Shown: positions 46,524 through 54,466 of the stretch, one piece after another | Numbering within the stretch: the first letter of the stretch is position 1 | How the letters are laid out: the number at the start of each line of letters is the position of its first letter | Origin: Curtobacterium sp. Leaf183 | Lineage (GTDB): Bacteria > Actinomycetota > Actinomycetes > Actinomycetales > Microbacteriaceae | Assembly: GCF_001424385.1 (NCBI RefSeq) | Contig: NZ_LMPO01000001.1 | Coordinates: 60,014 to 124,013 of the forward strand | Direction: 5' to 3' | DNA length: 64,000 nucleotides | Program-made: the position numbers and the translations under genes | Notes under the pieces: model-generated | Seen by the model: only the letters and a program-made list of their open reading frames with translations | Told to the model about the DNA's origin: nothing | Database searches by the model: none

Positions 46524-47492
46524 TCACCCGAGCCCGGCGACGGTGGAGGAGAGGAGTGCGACCACGACCGGCACCACCCCGACCAGGACGAACGCCGGCA
46601 GGACGCACACCCCGAGCGGCACGACGAGTCGGACGCCCAGGCGCTCTGCATCCGCCAGCGACGCGGCTGCCGCGTCCTCGCGCAGGTCCTCGGCCGCCGA
46701 ACGGAGGAGCGCCGCCGCGGGCACGCCGGCACGTCGGGCGAGTGTCAGTGTCTCGGACAGGCGGGCCTGCTCCTCCGGGTCCGTCGGCCGGTCCCCCACC
46801 GCCGCGCGCACGACGTCGCCCGCTCCGGACCACGAACCGCCGCCGGAGAGCGCGACCGCCCAGACGTCGAGCAGCACGCCCGGGATCCGCCCGTCGGGCT
46901 CCACGGCGCGCACCAGCCGCCGCGACCACGCGCTGCCGGTGCCGACCAGGCACGCCGCCGTGACCAGGGACGCCCAACCGACCGGGGAGCCGACGAGCAC
47001 GCCCAGCGTGTCCACACCCCACAGCGAGGCGAGCACGACGCCCAGCACCGGGAGCGCGAGCACCACGTTCGCGCTCGTGCGGGGTCCGGCGAGCGCGACG
47101 CGGACCGCGCGGTCACCGGCGGCGGTGCGCCGCAGCGCCTCGGCCAATGCGCGCAGGGTGGGGGCGACCGGCGCCCCGGTGCGATCCGCCACCGCGACCA
47201 CGACCCGCACGTCGTCCGCGGCAGCCGAGCCACGAGCGGTCGCGCGAGCACCCAGCCCTGCACCAGCGCCAGCGCCAGAAACGGCACCAGCACCAGCACC
47301 AGCACCAGCACCAGCACCAGCACCAGCACCCACCCTCGCACCCGCACCCGCACCCGCACCCGCCACACCGTCGCCCCGGCCCTCGACGAGCGCCCACGCC
47401 CGCGCCGGAGCGGCCCCCGCGGTCACCAGCGTCGCGACCCGGTCGAGCACCCGCGCGGTCCGGACCGGGTCGAACCCGGCGGGCGCGCTCAC
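46524..47492 (-). CDS. TadB-TadC-like type II secretion F protein (apparent fusion)
   Basis: 322 residues. First half: TadB-like RVLDRVATLVTAGAAPARAWALV, then T2SF-type PTLRALAEALRRTAAGDRAVRVALAGPRTSANVVLALPVLGVVL. Second half: TadC-like LLDVWAVALSGGGSWSGAGDVVRAA and the terminal RLGVRLVVPLGVCVLPAFVLVGVVP. Mycobacteria have two separate genes here, so this reads as a fusion or compaction. A Gly-Ala block of about 40 residues (about 35-75), encoded by hexamer repeats, interrupts the first half. Inner-membrane platform of the pilus. GTG overlaps the tadA stop (GTGA). Confidence 0.75.
   Translation of the reverse strand: MSAPAGFDPVRTARVLDRVATLVTAGAAPARAWALVEGRGDGVAGAGAGAGARVGAGAGAGAGAGAGAGAVSGAGAGAGLGARATARGSAAADDVRVVVAVADRTGAPVAPTLRALAEALRRTAAGDRAVRVALAGPRTSANVVLALPVLGVVLASLWGVDTLGVLVGSPVGWASLVTAACLVGTGSAWSRRLVRAVEPDGRIPGVLLDVWAVALSGGGSWSGAGDVVRAAVGDRPTDPEEQARLSETLTLARRAGVPAAALLRSAAEDLREDAAAASLADAERLGVRLVVPLGVCVLPAFVLVGVVPVVVALLSSTVAGLG
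47285..47364. repeat. hexamer microsatellite in tadB/C
   Basis: CACCAG repeated 7.7 times (47285-47330), followed by four GCACCC-type hexamers to 47364. In frame; read on the minus strand it encodes alternating Gly-Ala. Confidence 0.9.
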
Positions 47493-48535
47493 CCGCGGCG
47501 AGTGGTCGACGTCGCTCCCCCGGTCACACAGTCGACCGCGAGCCGACCACCCCGGTCGAGACGCAGCTGCCCCGCCGCCCCGAGTCGGCGTACCCCGCGA
47601 CGGCGTTCGACGTGGAGGACCAGGTCGAAGGCGCTGACGGCCTGGCGCGCCAGCACGGTGGGCTCGAGCCCCGCCAGTCCCCCGAGCGCCTCGAGCCGCG
47701 CGGGGACGTCGTCGAGACCGTTGGCGTGCACGGTCCCCGCACCCCCGTCGTGCCCGGTGTTGAGCGCCGACATGAGCTCGCGCACCTCGGCCCCGCGGCA
47801 CTCGCCCACGACGAGTCGGTCCGGACGCATGCGGAGCGCCTCGCGCACGAGCCGGTCGAGGCCGAGCGCCCCGGCGCCCTCCGCGTTGGCCTGGCGCGCC
47901 TCGAGTGCGACGACGTGCGGGTGGTCGACGCGGAGCTCGGCGACGTCCTCGACCGTCACGATGCGTTCGCCGTGCGGGACCCGGGCGAGCATGGCGCCGA
48001 GCAGGGTGGTCTTGCCGCTGCCGGTCGCCCCGGAGACCAGCACGTTCCGCCGCAGGCGCACGGCGTCCTCCACGACCCGACGCGGGACCCGGTCGAACGT
48101 GTGCGACCGATCCAGGTCGTCGAGCGTCGGTCGGCGGCCGCGGGGCAGTCGGATCGAGATCGCCGTGCCCCCGACCGCGACCGGCGCGAGCACGACGTGG
48201 ACGCGGATGCCGTCCCCGTGTCGGACGTCGGCCACCGGGGTCGTCTCGTCGACGTGCCGACCGCCCGCCGCGACCAGGCTCGTCGCGAGCTCGCGGGTGC
48301 GCCGTTCGTCCAGACGGGTGCCGGTCCGGACCAGCCCGGCCCCGCGGTCGACCCACACCCCGGCGCCGCCCTGGACGAGCACGTCCGTGACCGTGTCGTC
48401 GTGCACCAGTGGTGCGAGTTCCTCGAACACCAGCGGGTCGGGTCCGGACCGGATCCGGGTGGGAGTGGCCTGGCCGGGGAGGAACAGTGCGGGATCGGCG
48501 CGATGACGGTGCATCTGCGGCACGCTAGGGCGCAT
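47489..48535 (-). CDS. tadA: Tad pilus assembly ATPase (CpaF/TadA)
   Basis: 348 residues; hexameric secretion ATPase that drives pilin assembly. Walker A VSGATGSGKTTLL, Asp box TVEDVAELR, Walker B RMRPDRLVVGECRGAE, His box STLHANG-like GTVHANGLDD. The N-terminal domain is short (first 150 residues). ATG 48535-48533 preceded by AGGA; an alternative ATG is at 48514. First gene of the Tad cluster; the septum-site-like Ssd protein and prepilin peptidase usually nearby are not in this window. Confidence 0.9.
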   Translation of the reverse strand: MRPSVPQMHRHRADPALFLPGQATPTRIRSGPDPLVFEELAPLVHDDTVTDVLVQGGAGVWVDRGAGLVRTGTRLDERRTRELATSLVAAGGRHVDETTPVADVRHGDGIRVHVVLAPVAVGGTAISIRLPRGRRPTLDDLDRSHTFDRVPRRVVEDAVRLRRNVLVSGATGSGKTTLLGAMLARVPHGERIVTVEDVAELRVDHPHVVALEARQANAEGAGALGLDRLVREALRMRPDRLVVGECRGAEVRELMSALNTGHDGGAGTVHANGLDDVPARLEALGGLAGLEPTVLARQAVSAFDLVLHVERRRGVRRLGAAGQLRLDRGGRLAVDCVTGGATSTTRRG

Positions 48536-48834
48536 CGTCCTGCATCCCGAGCCTGGTCCTGCCGTTGTGGACGGTTTGCGTCGTCCCCAGCAGTGCGCGC
48601 TTTTGTACCCCGTTCAGTCGCGGCGTACCCCGCCGAGTGCCGCTCGGCACGGTGCCGCCGGATCGCCGCCGGTGGGGCGGGAGGAGGACCGCCGACCCGG
48701 CGCGAGGGCGCCCACGACCCGATGCGGCGGTGGGCGCCGACGTGGACCGTTCTGTCCATGGTTCCGCGGCACGGTGCGGATCGACGGGGTCGTGAGGACC
48801 GGAACGCTCGACGACACGTGTCGGGCGCATCCGG
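48536..48834. other. gene-free stretch between tadA and the 6C RNA
   Basis: 299 bases with no credible coding region on either strand. It should hold the tadA promoter; TACAAA on the minus strand near 48605 is the only -10-like candidate. Several short GC palindromes are present but none stands out. Confidence 0.5.
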
Positions 48835-48934
48835 GAAAAAGAAGAGGCGGCACCGGTTGGGGGGAACAGGTGCCGCCAGGACAACGGAGGATTGGGGGGA
48901 ATCCGATCCGATGCCGCCGGGAACGAGCCCAGCG
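48835..48934 (-). ncRNA. 6C small RNA (actinobacterial, two C6-loop hairpins)
   Basis: On the minus strand the first hairpin is GGATT-CCCCCC-AATCC (48904-48889) and the second GGCGGCACC-TGTTCCCCCCAACC-GGTGCCGCC (48877-48846), followed by TCTTCTTTTT (48845-48836), an intrinsic terminator. Both loops carry exactly six cytosines, the defining feature of the 6C RNA family of actinobacteria. A promoter fits: TTGCCC (48971-48966), 19 bases, TACACT (48946-48941), giving about 100 nt. In M. tuberculosis the 6C RNA (B11) also lies beside the tad genes. Both ends are estimates. Confidence 0.85.
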
Positions 48935-48940
48935 AGATCG

Positions 48941-48971
48941 AGTGTACCCCAAGACTCGCGCACTCGGGCAA
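48941..48971 (-). promoter_or_regulatory. promoter of the 6C RNA
   Basis: TTGCCC (48971-48966) and TACACT (48946-48941) on the minus strand with a slightly long 19-base spacer. Predicted start near 48934. Confidence 0.6.
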
Positions 48972-49056
48972 CCTCGACGCGCCGCTGTGCGTCGACCGGC
49001 TTGTGCACCGCACACGCCCGCGCGGTCCCGGGCATCGGTGCCCTCGCGTCCGGGGG

Positions 49057-49062
49057 TAGTCT
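49057..49062 (+). promoter_or_regulatory. candidate -10 box of acs
   Basis: TAGTCT 38 bases before the acs ATG, giving a leader of about 32 bases that contains GAAAGGA as ribosome binding site. Confidence 0.45.
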
Positions 49063-49100
49063 CCGACTGCACGAGGACGCAACGACGCGAAAGGACATCG

Positions 49101-51092
49101 ATGTCCACTCCGACCCAGGTCGACCCCCGCAACGACGACGCAGCAGCCGGCCCGACCGACGCCGCAGCCGATACCGAGCGGACCTTCCCCCCGTCTCCCG
49201 AGTTCGTCGCCGACGCCGTCGCGCACGAGGACCTGCACGACGCCGCGCGCTCCGACCGCCCGGCGTTCTGGGGCGAGCAGGCGCGGACGCTGCTGGACTG
49301 GCGGACCCCGTTCACGCAGACCCTGGACTGGTCCGGGGCCCCCTTCGCGACGTGGTTCGCGGACGGCACGCTCAACGTCGCGGAGAACTGCCTGGACCGC
49401 CACGTCCGAGCGGGCAACGGGGACCGGGTCGCGATCCACTTCGAGGGCGCTCCCGGCGACACCCGTCGCATCACGTACGCCGAGCTCACCGCCGACGTGC
49501 AACGCGCTGCGAACATGCTGACCGACCTGGGCGTCACGCAGGGTGACCGCGTCGTCGTCTACATGCCGCTCATCCCCGAGGCCGTCGTGACGATGCTCGC
49601 CGTGGCCCGCATCGGTGCCGTGCACTCGGTCGTCTTCGGCGGGTTCAGCGCCGAGAGCCTCCGCGCCCGCATCGAGGACGCCGGCGCGAAGCTCGTGGTC
49701 ACCGCCGACGGCGGCTGGCGCCGCGGGGCCGTCGCCCCGCTGAAGCCGGCGGTCGACGAAGCACTGGCGGGCGAGGGCACCGACAGCGTGGAGCACGTGC
49801 TGGTCGTCCGTCGCGGCGGCAACGAGGTCGCGTGGGACGACGCGCGTGACCTGTGGTGGCACGACGTGTTCGCCACCGCCGACGCGCACCACGACGCGCG
49901 GGCCTTCCCGGCCGAGAACCCGCTGTTCATCCTGTACACCTCGGGCACGACCGGGAAGCCGAAGGGCATCGTGCACACGTCCGGCGGCTACCTGACGCAG
50001 GCCACGTACACGCACCGCAACGTCTTCGACATCCACCCCGACAAGGACGTGTACTGGTGCACGGCCGACATCGGGTGGATCACCGGGCACACGTACGTCG
50101 TCTACGGCCCGCTGGCGAACGGCGTCACCCAGGTGCTCTACGAGGGCACGCCGGACGAGCCGCAGCCCGGTCGGTGGTGGGACATCGTCGACTCCTACGG
50201 CGTCACCGTCCTCTACACCGCCCCGACCGCCGTCCGCGCGGCGATGAAGGGCGGCCGCCAGGTCCCCGACTCCCGCAGCCTCGACAGCCTCCGCCTGCTC
50301 GGCAGCGTCGGTGAGCCGATCAACCCGGAGGCATGGCACTGGTTCCGCCAGGTCATCGGCCACGACCGCACCCCGATCGTCGACACGTGGTGGCAGACCG
50401 AGACCGGCGCGATCATGATCTCCGCCCTGCCCGGCGTCACGAAGCTGAAGCCCGGTGCCGCCCAGACGCCGCTGCCCGGCATCGTCGCCGAGATCGTCGA
50501 CGAGGACGGCCACCGCGCCGACCCGGGCGAGAGCGGCTACCTCACCATCACCGAACCGTGGCCGTCCATGGCCCGCGGCATCTGGAACGACCCGGACCGG
50601 TTCGTCGAGACGTACTGGGACCGCTTCCCCGGCCGCTACTTCGCCGGTGACGGCGCACGCCTCGACGGCCAGGGCGACATCTGGGTGCAGGGCCGGGTCG
50701 ACGACGTGATGAACGTCTCGGGGCACCGGCTCTCGACGGCCGAGATCGAGTCGGCACTCGTCGGCCACGAGGGCGTCGCCGAGGCGGCCGTCGTCGGTGC
50801 CGCCGACGAGACCACCGGGCAGGCGATCGTCGCGTTTGTAATTCTGACCACCGAAGCGGCCGACGGTGTCGACCGCGACGCCGTCGCCGCCGAGCTCCGC
50901 GCCTGGGTCGGGACCCGGATCGGCGCGATCGCGAAGCCCAAGCAGGTCGTCATCGTGCCGGAGCTGCCGAAGACACGGTCCGGCAAGATCATGCGCCGGC
51001 TGCTCCGCGACGCGGCCGAGGGCCGGAAGATCGGTGACACGACCACGCTGGCCGACCCGACGATCATGGCGACCATCACCGACCTGATGTAG
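49101..51092 (+). CDS. acs: acetyl-CoA synthetase
   Basis: 663 residues; makes acetyl-CoA from acetate, ATP and CoA in the cytosol. AMP-binding motif YTSGTTGKPKGIVHTSGGY, TWWQTETG, and the C-terminal PKTRSGKIMRRLLR with the catalytic Lys that is the usual acetylation switch. N-terminus carries about 25 extra low-complexity residues. ATG 49101 after AAAGGA. Monocistronic; followed by a hairpin region. Confidence 0.96.
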   Translation: MSTPTQVDPRNDDAAAGPTDAAADTERTFPPSPEFVADAVAHEDLHDAARSDRPAFWGEQARTLLDWRTPFTQTLDWSGAPFATWFADGTLNVAENCLDRHVRAGNGDRVAIHFEGAPGDTRRITYAELTADVQRAANMLTDLGVTQGDRVVVYMPLIPEAVVTMLAVARIGAVHSVVFGGFSAESLRARIEDAGAKLVVTADGGWRRGAVAPLKPAVDEALAGEGTDSVEHVLVVRRGGNEVAWDDARDLWWHDVFATADAHHDARAFPAENPLFILYTSGTTGKPKGIVHTSGGYLTQATYTHRNVFDIHPDKDVYWCTADIGWITGHTYVVYGPLANGVTQVLYEGTPDEPQPGRWWDIVDSYGVTVLYTAPTAVRAAMKGGRQVPDSRSLDSLRLLGSVGEPINPEAWHWFRQVIGHDRTPIVDTWWQTETGAIMISALPGVTKLKPGAAQTPLPGIVAEIVDEDGHRADPGESGYLTITEPWPSMARGIWNDPDRFVETYWDRFPGRYFAGDGARLDGQGDIWVQGRVDDVMNVSGHRLSTAEIESALVGHEGVAEAAVVGAADETTGQAIVAFVILTTEAADGVDRDAVAAELRAWVGTRIGAIAKPKQVVIVPELPKTRSGKIMRRLLRDAAEGRKIGDTTTLADPTIMATITDLM

Positions 51093-51104
51093 ACCGCAGA
51101 ACGC

Positions 51105-51206
51105 AGGTGGGGCCTCCCGTCCGGATCCGGACTGGGCCCACGCCGCCGGTTCCGGACTGACGCGCCAGCGGCAGGCCGGCCGTGCCGGTGGGGAGAGGCC
51201 CCACCT
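51105..51206. terminator. inverted repeat region between acs and ridA
   Basis: AGGTGGGGCCTC (51105-51116) pairs exactly with GAGGCCCCACCT (51195-51206) across 78 bases that contain a further small hairpin (TCCGGATCCGGA, 51120-51131). Located between convergent genes, so it probably ends both. Confidence 0.55.
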
Positions 51207-51231
51207 ACGTGTGCAGTGTCGGTCACCGCCG

Positions 51232-51693
51232 TCAGGCGGTCAGCTCCACCACGAGCTCGACCTCGACAGGCGCGTCCAGCGGGAGCACGGCGACGCCCAC
51301 GGCGCTCCGCGCGTGCACGCCGGCATCGCCGAACACGTCACCGATCAGGGTCGATGCGCCGTTCGCGACGCCGGGCTGCCCGGTGAAGGACGGGTCCGAC
51401 GCCACGAAGACCGTGACCTTGATGACCCGGGCGACCCGGTCGAGCGACCCGGCGACCGAGGCCACGGCGGCGAGCCCGTTGAGCGCGGCCTGGCGGGCCT
51501 GCGCCGTCGCGGTCTCGGCGTCGACGTCCGAGCCGACCTTGCCGGTGACCGGGAGTGCTCCGTCGACGAACGGCAGCTGCCCCGCGGTGTACACGTACTG
51601 CCCGGTGACGACCGCCGGCACGTACGCGGCGACGGGGGCAGCGACCGAGGGGATCGTCAGCCCGAGCTCGGCGAGCCGGTCGGAGACGCTCAT
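51232..51693 (-). CDS. RidA-family (YjgF/YER057c) imine deaminase-like protein
   Basis: 153 residues. The RidA fold of the longer 'YjgF-like' subgroup: VVTGQYVYTAGQLPFVDG near the start, ARQAALNGLAAVASVAGSLDRVARVIKVTVFVAS in the middle and GVAVLPLDAPVEVELVVEL at the end. RidA proteins hydrolyse reactive enamines and imines; in this subgroup the catalytic Arg is often replaced and the role is unsure. ATG 51693-51691 overlaps the stop of a small upstream gene (ATGA). Confidence 0.88.
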   Translation of the reverse strand: MSVSDRLAELGLTIPSVAAPVAAYVPAVVTGQYVYTAGQLPFVDGALPVTGKVGSDVDAETATAQARQAALNGLAAVASVAGSLDRVARVIKVTVFVASDPSFTGQPGVANGASTLIGDVFGDAGVHARSAVGVAVLPLDAPVEVELVVELTA

Positions 51694-51848
51694 GCCTGGG
51701 CCTTCGGACGCTTCAGGTAGGCGACGAGTCCACCCTCGGGCCCGGTGACGATCTGGACCAGCTCCCAGCCCTCGTCCCCGTAGTTGTTGAGGATGGCGGT
51801 GGTGTTGTGGATCATCAGGGGCGTGGTGAAGTACTCCCAGCGAGTCAT
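51690..51848 (-). CDS. DUF4177 small protein
   Basis: 52 residues: starts MTRWEYFTTPLMIHNTTAIL and continues with NNYGDEGWELVQIV, the DUF4177 hallmark of a Trp-rich small beta protein. It ends LKRPKAQA. Too short for most ORF cut-offs but clearly real: its stop overlaps the ridA start (ATGA), and the same small-gene-plus-RidA pair occurs in mycobacteria. Function unknown. Confidence 0.85.
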   Translation of the reverse strand: MTRWEYFTTPLMIHNTTAILNNYGDEGWELVQIVTGPEGGLVAYLKRPKAQA

Positions 51849-51885
51849 GCGGTTCCTTGCCAGCCTTTCAGTCGTGGGTGTCGTT

Positions 51886-51891
51886 TAGGCT
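51886..51891 (+). promoter_or_regulatory. leaderless -10 box of the PBP gene
   Basis: TAGGCT with seven bases to the ATG at 51899, the same spacing and the same hexamer as at the TNT gene. Confidence 0.55.
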
Positions 51892-51898
51892 GCATCCT

Positions 51899-54466
51899 AT
51901 GTCTGCCCAGAAGACGTCTGCCTCGCGGACCAAACCCGTCTCTGCAGTCGGCGCCTTCGTCGGTTTCGTCGGTTTCAGTGTGCTGGCCGGCCTGCTGGTC
52001 ACCATCGGTGTCACGCCGGCGATCGCGGTCGCCGGTGTCACGACGACCTCGACGATCGGCGTGTTCGAGTCGCTGCCCGAGTACATCGAGATCGGTGACC
52101 TCCCGCAGCGCAACGAGGTCCTGGCGTACCAGGGCGGGCAGTCCGTGCACCTGGCGACGGTCTACGACCAGAACCGTCAGGAACTGAGCTTCGACCAGAT
52201 CAGCGACCAGCTGAAGAACGCGGCCATCGACGGCGAGGACAAGCGCTTCTACGACCACGGCGGTGTCGACATGACCTCGCTCGTGCGTGCCGGTGTCGGC
52301 TCGCTCGCGGGCGGCCTCGGCGAGTCCGGTGGTGGGTCCACGCTGACGATGCAGCTGGTCCGCAACATCAAGATGCAGCAGGCCCTCGAGCTCCCGACCG
52401 AAGAAGAGCGCAACAAGGCCTACAACGACGCGGTCGAGCAGACCATCCCCCGCAAGCTCGAGGAGATGAAGCTCGCGATCGGCCTGGCGAAGAAGTACTC
52501 GCACAAGGAGATCCTGACCGGGTACCTGAACATCGCCTACTTCGGCGACCAGACCTACGGGGTGCAGGCAGCCGCGCAGCACTACTTCAACAAGAACGCC
52601 ACGGACCTCACGCCGCAAGAGGCCGCATCGATCCTGGCGATCGTGCAGTCGCCCAACACGCGCAACCTGTCCGACCCGAAGTACTACGACGCCAACGTCG
52701 CCCGACGCGACGTCATCCTCAAGTCGATGTACGCGCAGAAGCACCTGACCAAGGAGCAGTTCGACTCGGCGATCGCGTCGAAGCCGGCGGACTACGTGCA
52801 CCTGACGGCACCGAACCAGGGCTGCAAGGCCGCGGCGGGCAACGGGTCGCAGTTCTTCTGCGACTACGCCGTCAAGGTCGTCAAGCAGATGTCGCAGCTC
52901 GGCGGCACCGAGAAGGAACGCGGCGTCGCGTGGCGCAACGGCGGGTACACCGTGCAGACCACGCTGAACCTCGACCTCAACGGTCAGCAGAAGGACCTGC
53001 TCAACAAGTACGACCCGAACACTGAGACGCGGTTCGCGCTGGGGTCCACGATGAACTCCATCGAAGCGTCCACCGGCCGCATCCTCACGATGGCCCAGAA
53101 CAAGGACTACGACCAGGCACTGCAAACTGCGCCTACCTCGACGTCAATCAACTACAGCACCGACTTCGACTACGGCGGCTCCGGCGGTTTCCAAACCGGA
53201 TCAACGTACAAGATCTTCACCCTGCTCGACTGGTTGAAGAACGGCCATGGACTCAACGAGACGGTGAGCGGGACGCCGCGTCTGATGGCGTCCGGCTGGA
53301 AGGAATGCGGCGCGCCGTACTACGCAGGCGGTTACACCCCCAAGAACGACAGCCCGGGTGAGAACGGGAACTTCACCGTCGCTCGAGCAACCGCGCTGTC
53401 CGTCAACGTCGCGTTCCTGAACATGGCGCAGAAGCTGGATCTCTGCGACATTCGCGACACGGCCAAGTCGCTCGGCGTCCACCGTGCCGACGGCGGCGAG
53501 CTCAAGTCGAACCCGACGTCGGTCCTCGGCATCAACGAGATCGCCCCGATGACGATGGCGGCTGCCTACGCCACCATCTCCAACGGCGGCACGTACTGCG
53601 CCCCGATCGCGATCGACAACATCACCAACGCGTCGGGCAAGAGCTTGGGCGGCCAGCCCAAGGAGTGCAAGCAGGTCCTCGACCCGAGCGTCGCGGCCAC
53701 GGCTGCCTATGCGATGCAGGGAACGATCAAGTACGGCACCGCGGTCGGCGCGCAGACGGCCGGCGGCACGCCGATGTTCGCCAAGACGGGGACCACCGAC
53801 GAAGCCGACCAGATCTGGCTCGTCGGCGGCAGCTCGAAGGTCGCCACGGCGTACTGGCAGGGCAACTGGGACGGCGGCAAGACCAACCTCCGTCACTACT
53901 ACAGCGGGTCCGGGTACGGCTCTTACGCCAGCAACCGCGCCGACGTCTGGCGCCAGGCGATGACCCCGATCAACACGTACTTCCCCGGCGAAGCGTTCCC
54001 CGCGCCGTCGCAGACCGCGATCCGTGGCAACAGCATCGCCGTGCCGAACGTCGCCGGGCAGACCGCCGACCAGGCCCGCTCGGCCATCTCGGCCGCCGGG
54101 TTCACCTACGTCGACGGCGGCACGCAGCCGGGCGGTGGCACGGCGGGCACGGTGTCCTCGACCTCCCCCGGGTCCGGGTCGCTGCTCTCGCGTGGCTCGT
54201 CGGTGACCGTCTACACGACCGACGGCACGCAGTCCACGGTCCCCGAGGCCGCGGGCCAGTCCGTCGGTGACGCCCGCTCCACGATGAACAACGCCGGGTT
54301 CGGCAACGTGGCGGTGGCCGACGCGTTCGAGAAGGGCGACGGCAAGAACCAGTGCACCGTCGCGAGCATCGACCCGGCTCCGGGCACGGCGACCTCGAAG
54401 GACACCGGCGTCACGCTCAAGCTCTACGGGGACAAGGACGGCAAGGCGCCGAAGGGCTGCAAGTGA
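51899..54466 (+). CDS. bifunctional penicillin-binding protein with two PASTA domains (PonA2-like)
   Basis: 855 residues; polymerises and cross-links peptidoglycan. Cytosolic head, one anchor helix (about 17-42), transglycosylase domain with catalytic E113 (DGEDKRFYDHGG) and GGSTLTMQLVRN, transpeptidase with S435 (GSTYK), SVN at 501 and KTG at 629. Two PASTA domains close the protein (about 712-778 and 779-845), against one usually seen in mycobacterial PonA2. Codons 405-525 use A/T-ending codons more than the rest of the gene. Followed by a coupled metallophosphoesterase (GTGA). Confidence 0.94.
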   Translation: MSAQKTSASRTKPVSAVGAFVGFVGFSVLAGLLVTIGVTPAIAVAGVTTTSTIGVFESLPEYIEIGDLPQRNEVLAYQGGQSVHLATVYDQNRQELSFDQISDQLKNAAIDGEDKRFYDHGGVDMTSLVRAGVGSLAGGLGESGGGSTLTMQLVRNIKMQQALELPTEEERNKAYNDAVEQTIPRKLEEMKLAIGLAKKYSHKEILTGYLNIAYFGDQTYGVQAAAQHYFNKNATDLTPQEAASILAIVQSPNTRNLSDPKYYDANVARRDVILKSMYAQKHLTKEQFDSAIASKPADYVHLTAPNQGCKAAAGNGSQFFCDYAVKVVKQMSQLGGTEKERGVAWRNGGYTVQTTLNLDLNGQQKDLLNKYDPNTETRFALGSTMNSIEASTGRILTMAQNKDYDQALQTAPTSTSINYSTDFDYGGSGGFQTGSTYKIFTLLDWLKNGHGLNETVSGTPRLMASGWKECGAPYYAGGYTPKNDSPGENGNFTVARATALSVNVAFLNMAQKLDLCDIRDTAKSLGVHRADGGELKSNPTSVLGINEIAPMTMAAAYATISNGGTYCAPIAIDNITNASGKSLGGQPKECKQVLDPSVAATAAYAMQGTIKYGTAVGAQTAGGTPMFAKTGTTDEADQIWLVGGSSKVATAYWQGNWDGGKTNLRHYYSGSGYGSYASNRADVWRQAMTPINTYFPGEAFPAPSQTAIRGNSIAVPNVAGQTADQARSAISAAGFTYVDGGTQPGGGTAGTVSSTSPGSGSLLSRGSSVTVYTTDGTQSTVPEAAGQSVGDARSTMNNAGFGNVAVADAFEKGDGKNQCTVASIDPAPGTATSKDTGVTLKLYGDKDGKAPKGCK

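Noticed and set aside
47285..47364. Hexamer array considered as a CRISPR-like or structural repeat
   Set aside because: Units are 6 bases without spacers and lie in frame inside a pilus gene; simple microsatellite.
46512..48573. GTTGTGGACG occurring at 46512 and 48564 near two Tad genes as a shared operator
   Set aside because: Only ten bases, not palindromic, and the first copy follows a stop codon; chance level cannot be excluded.
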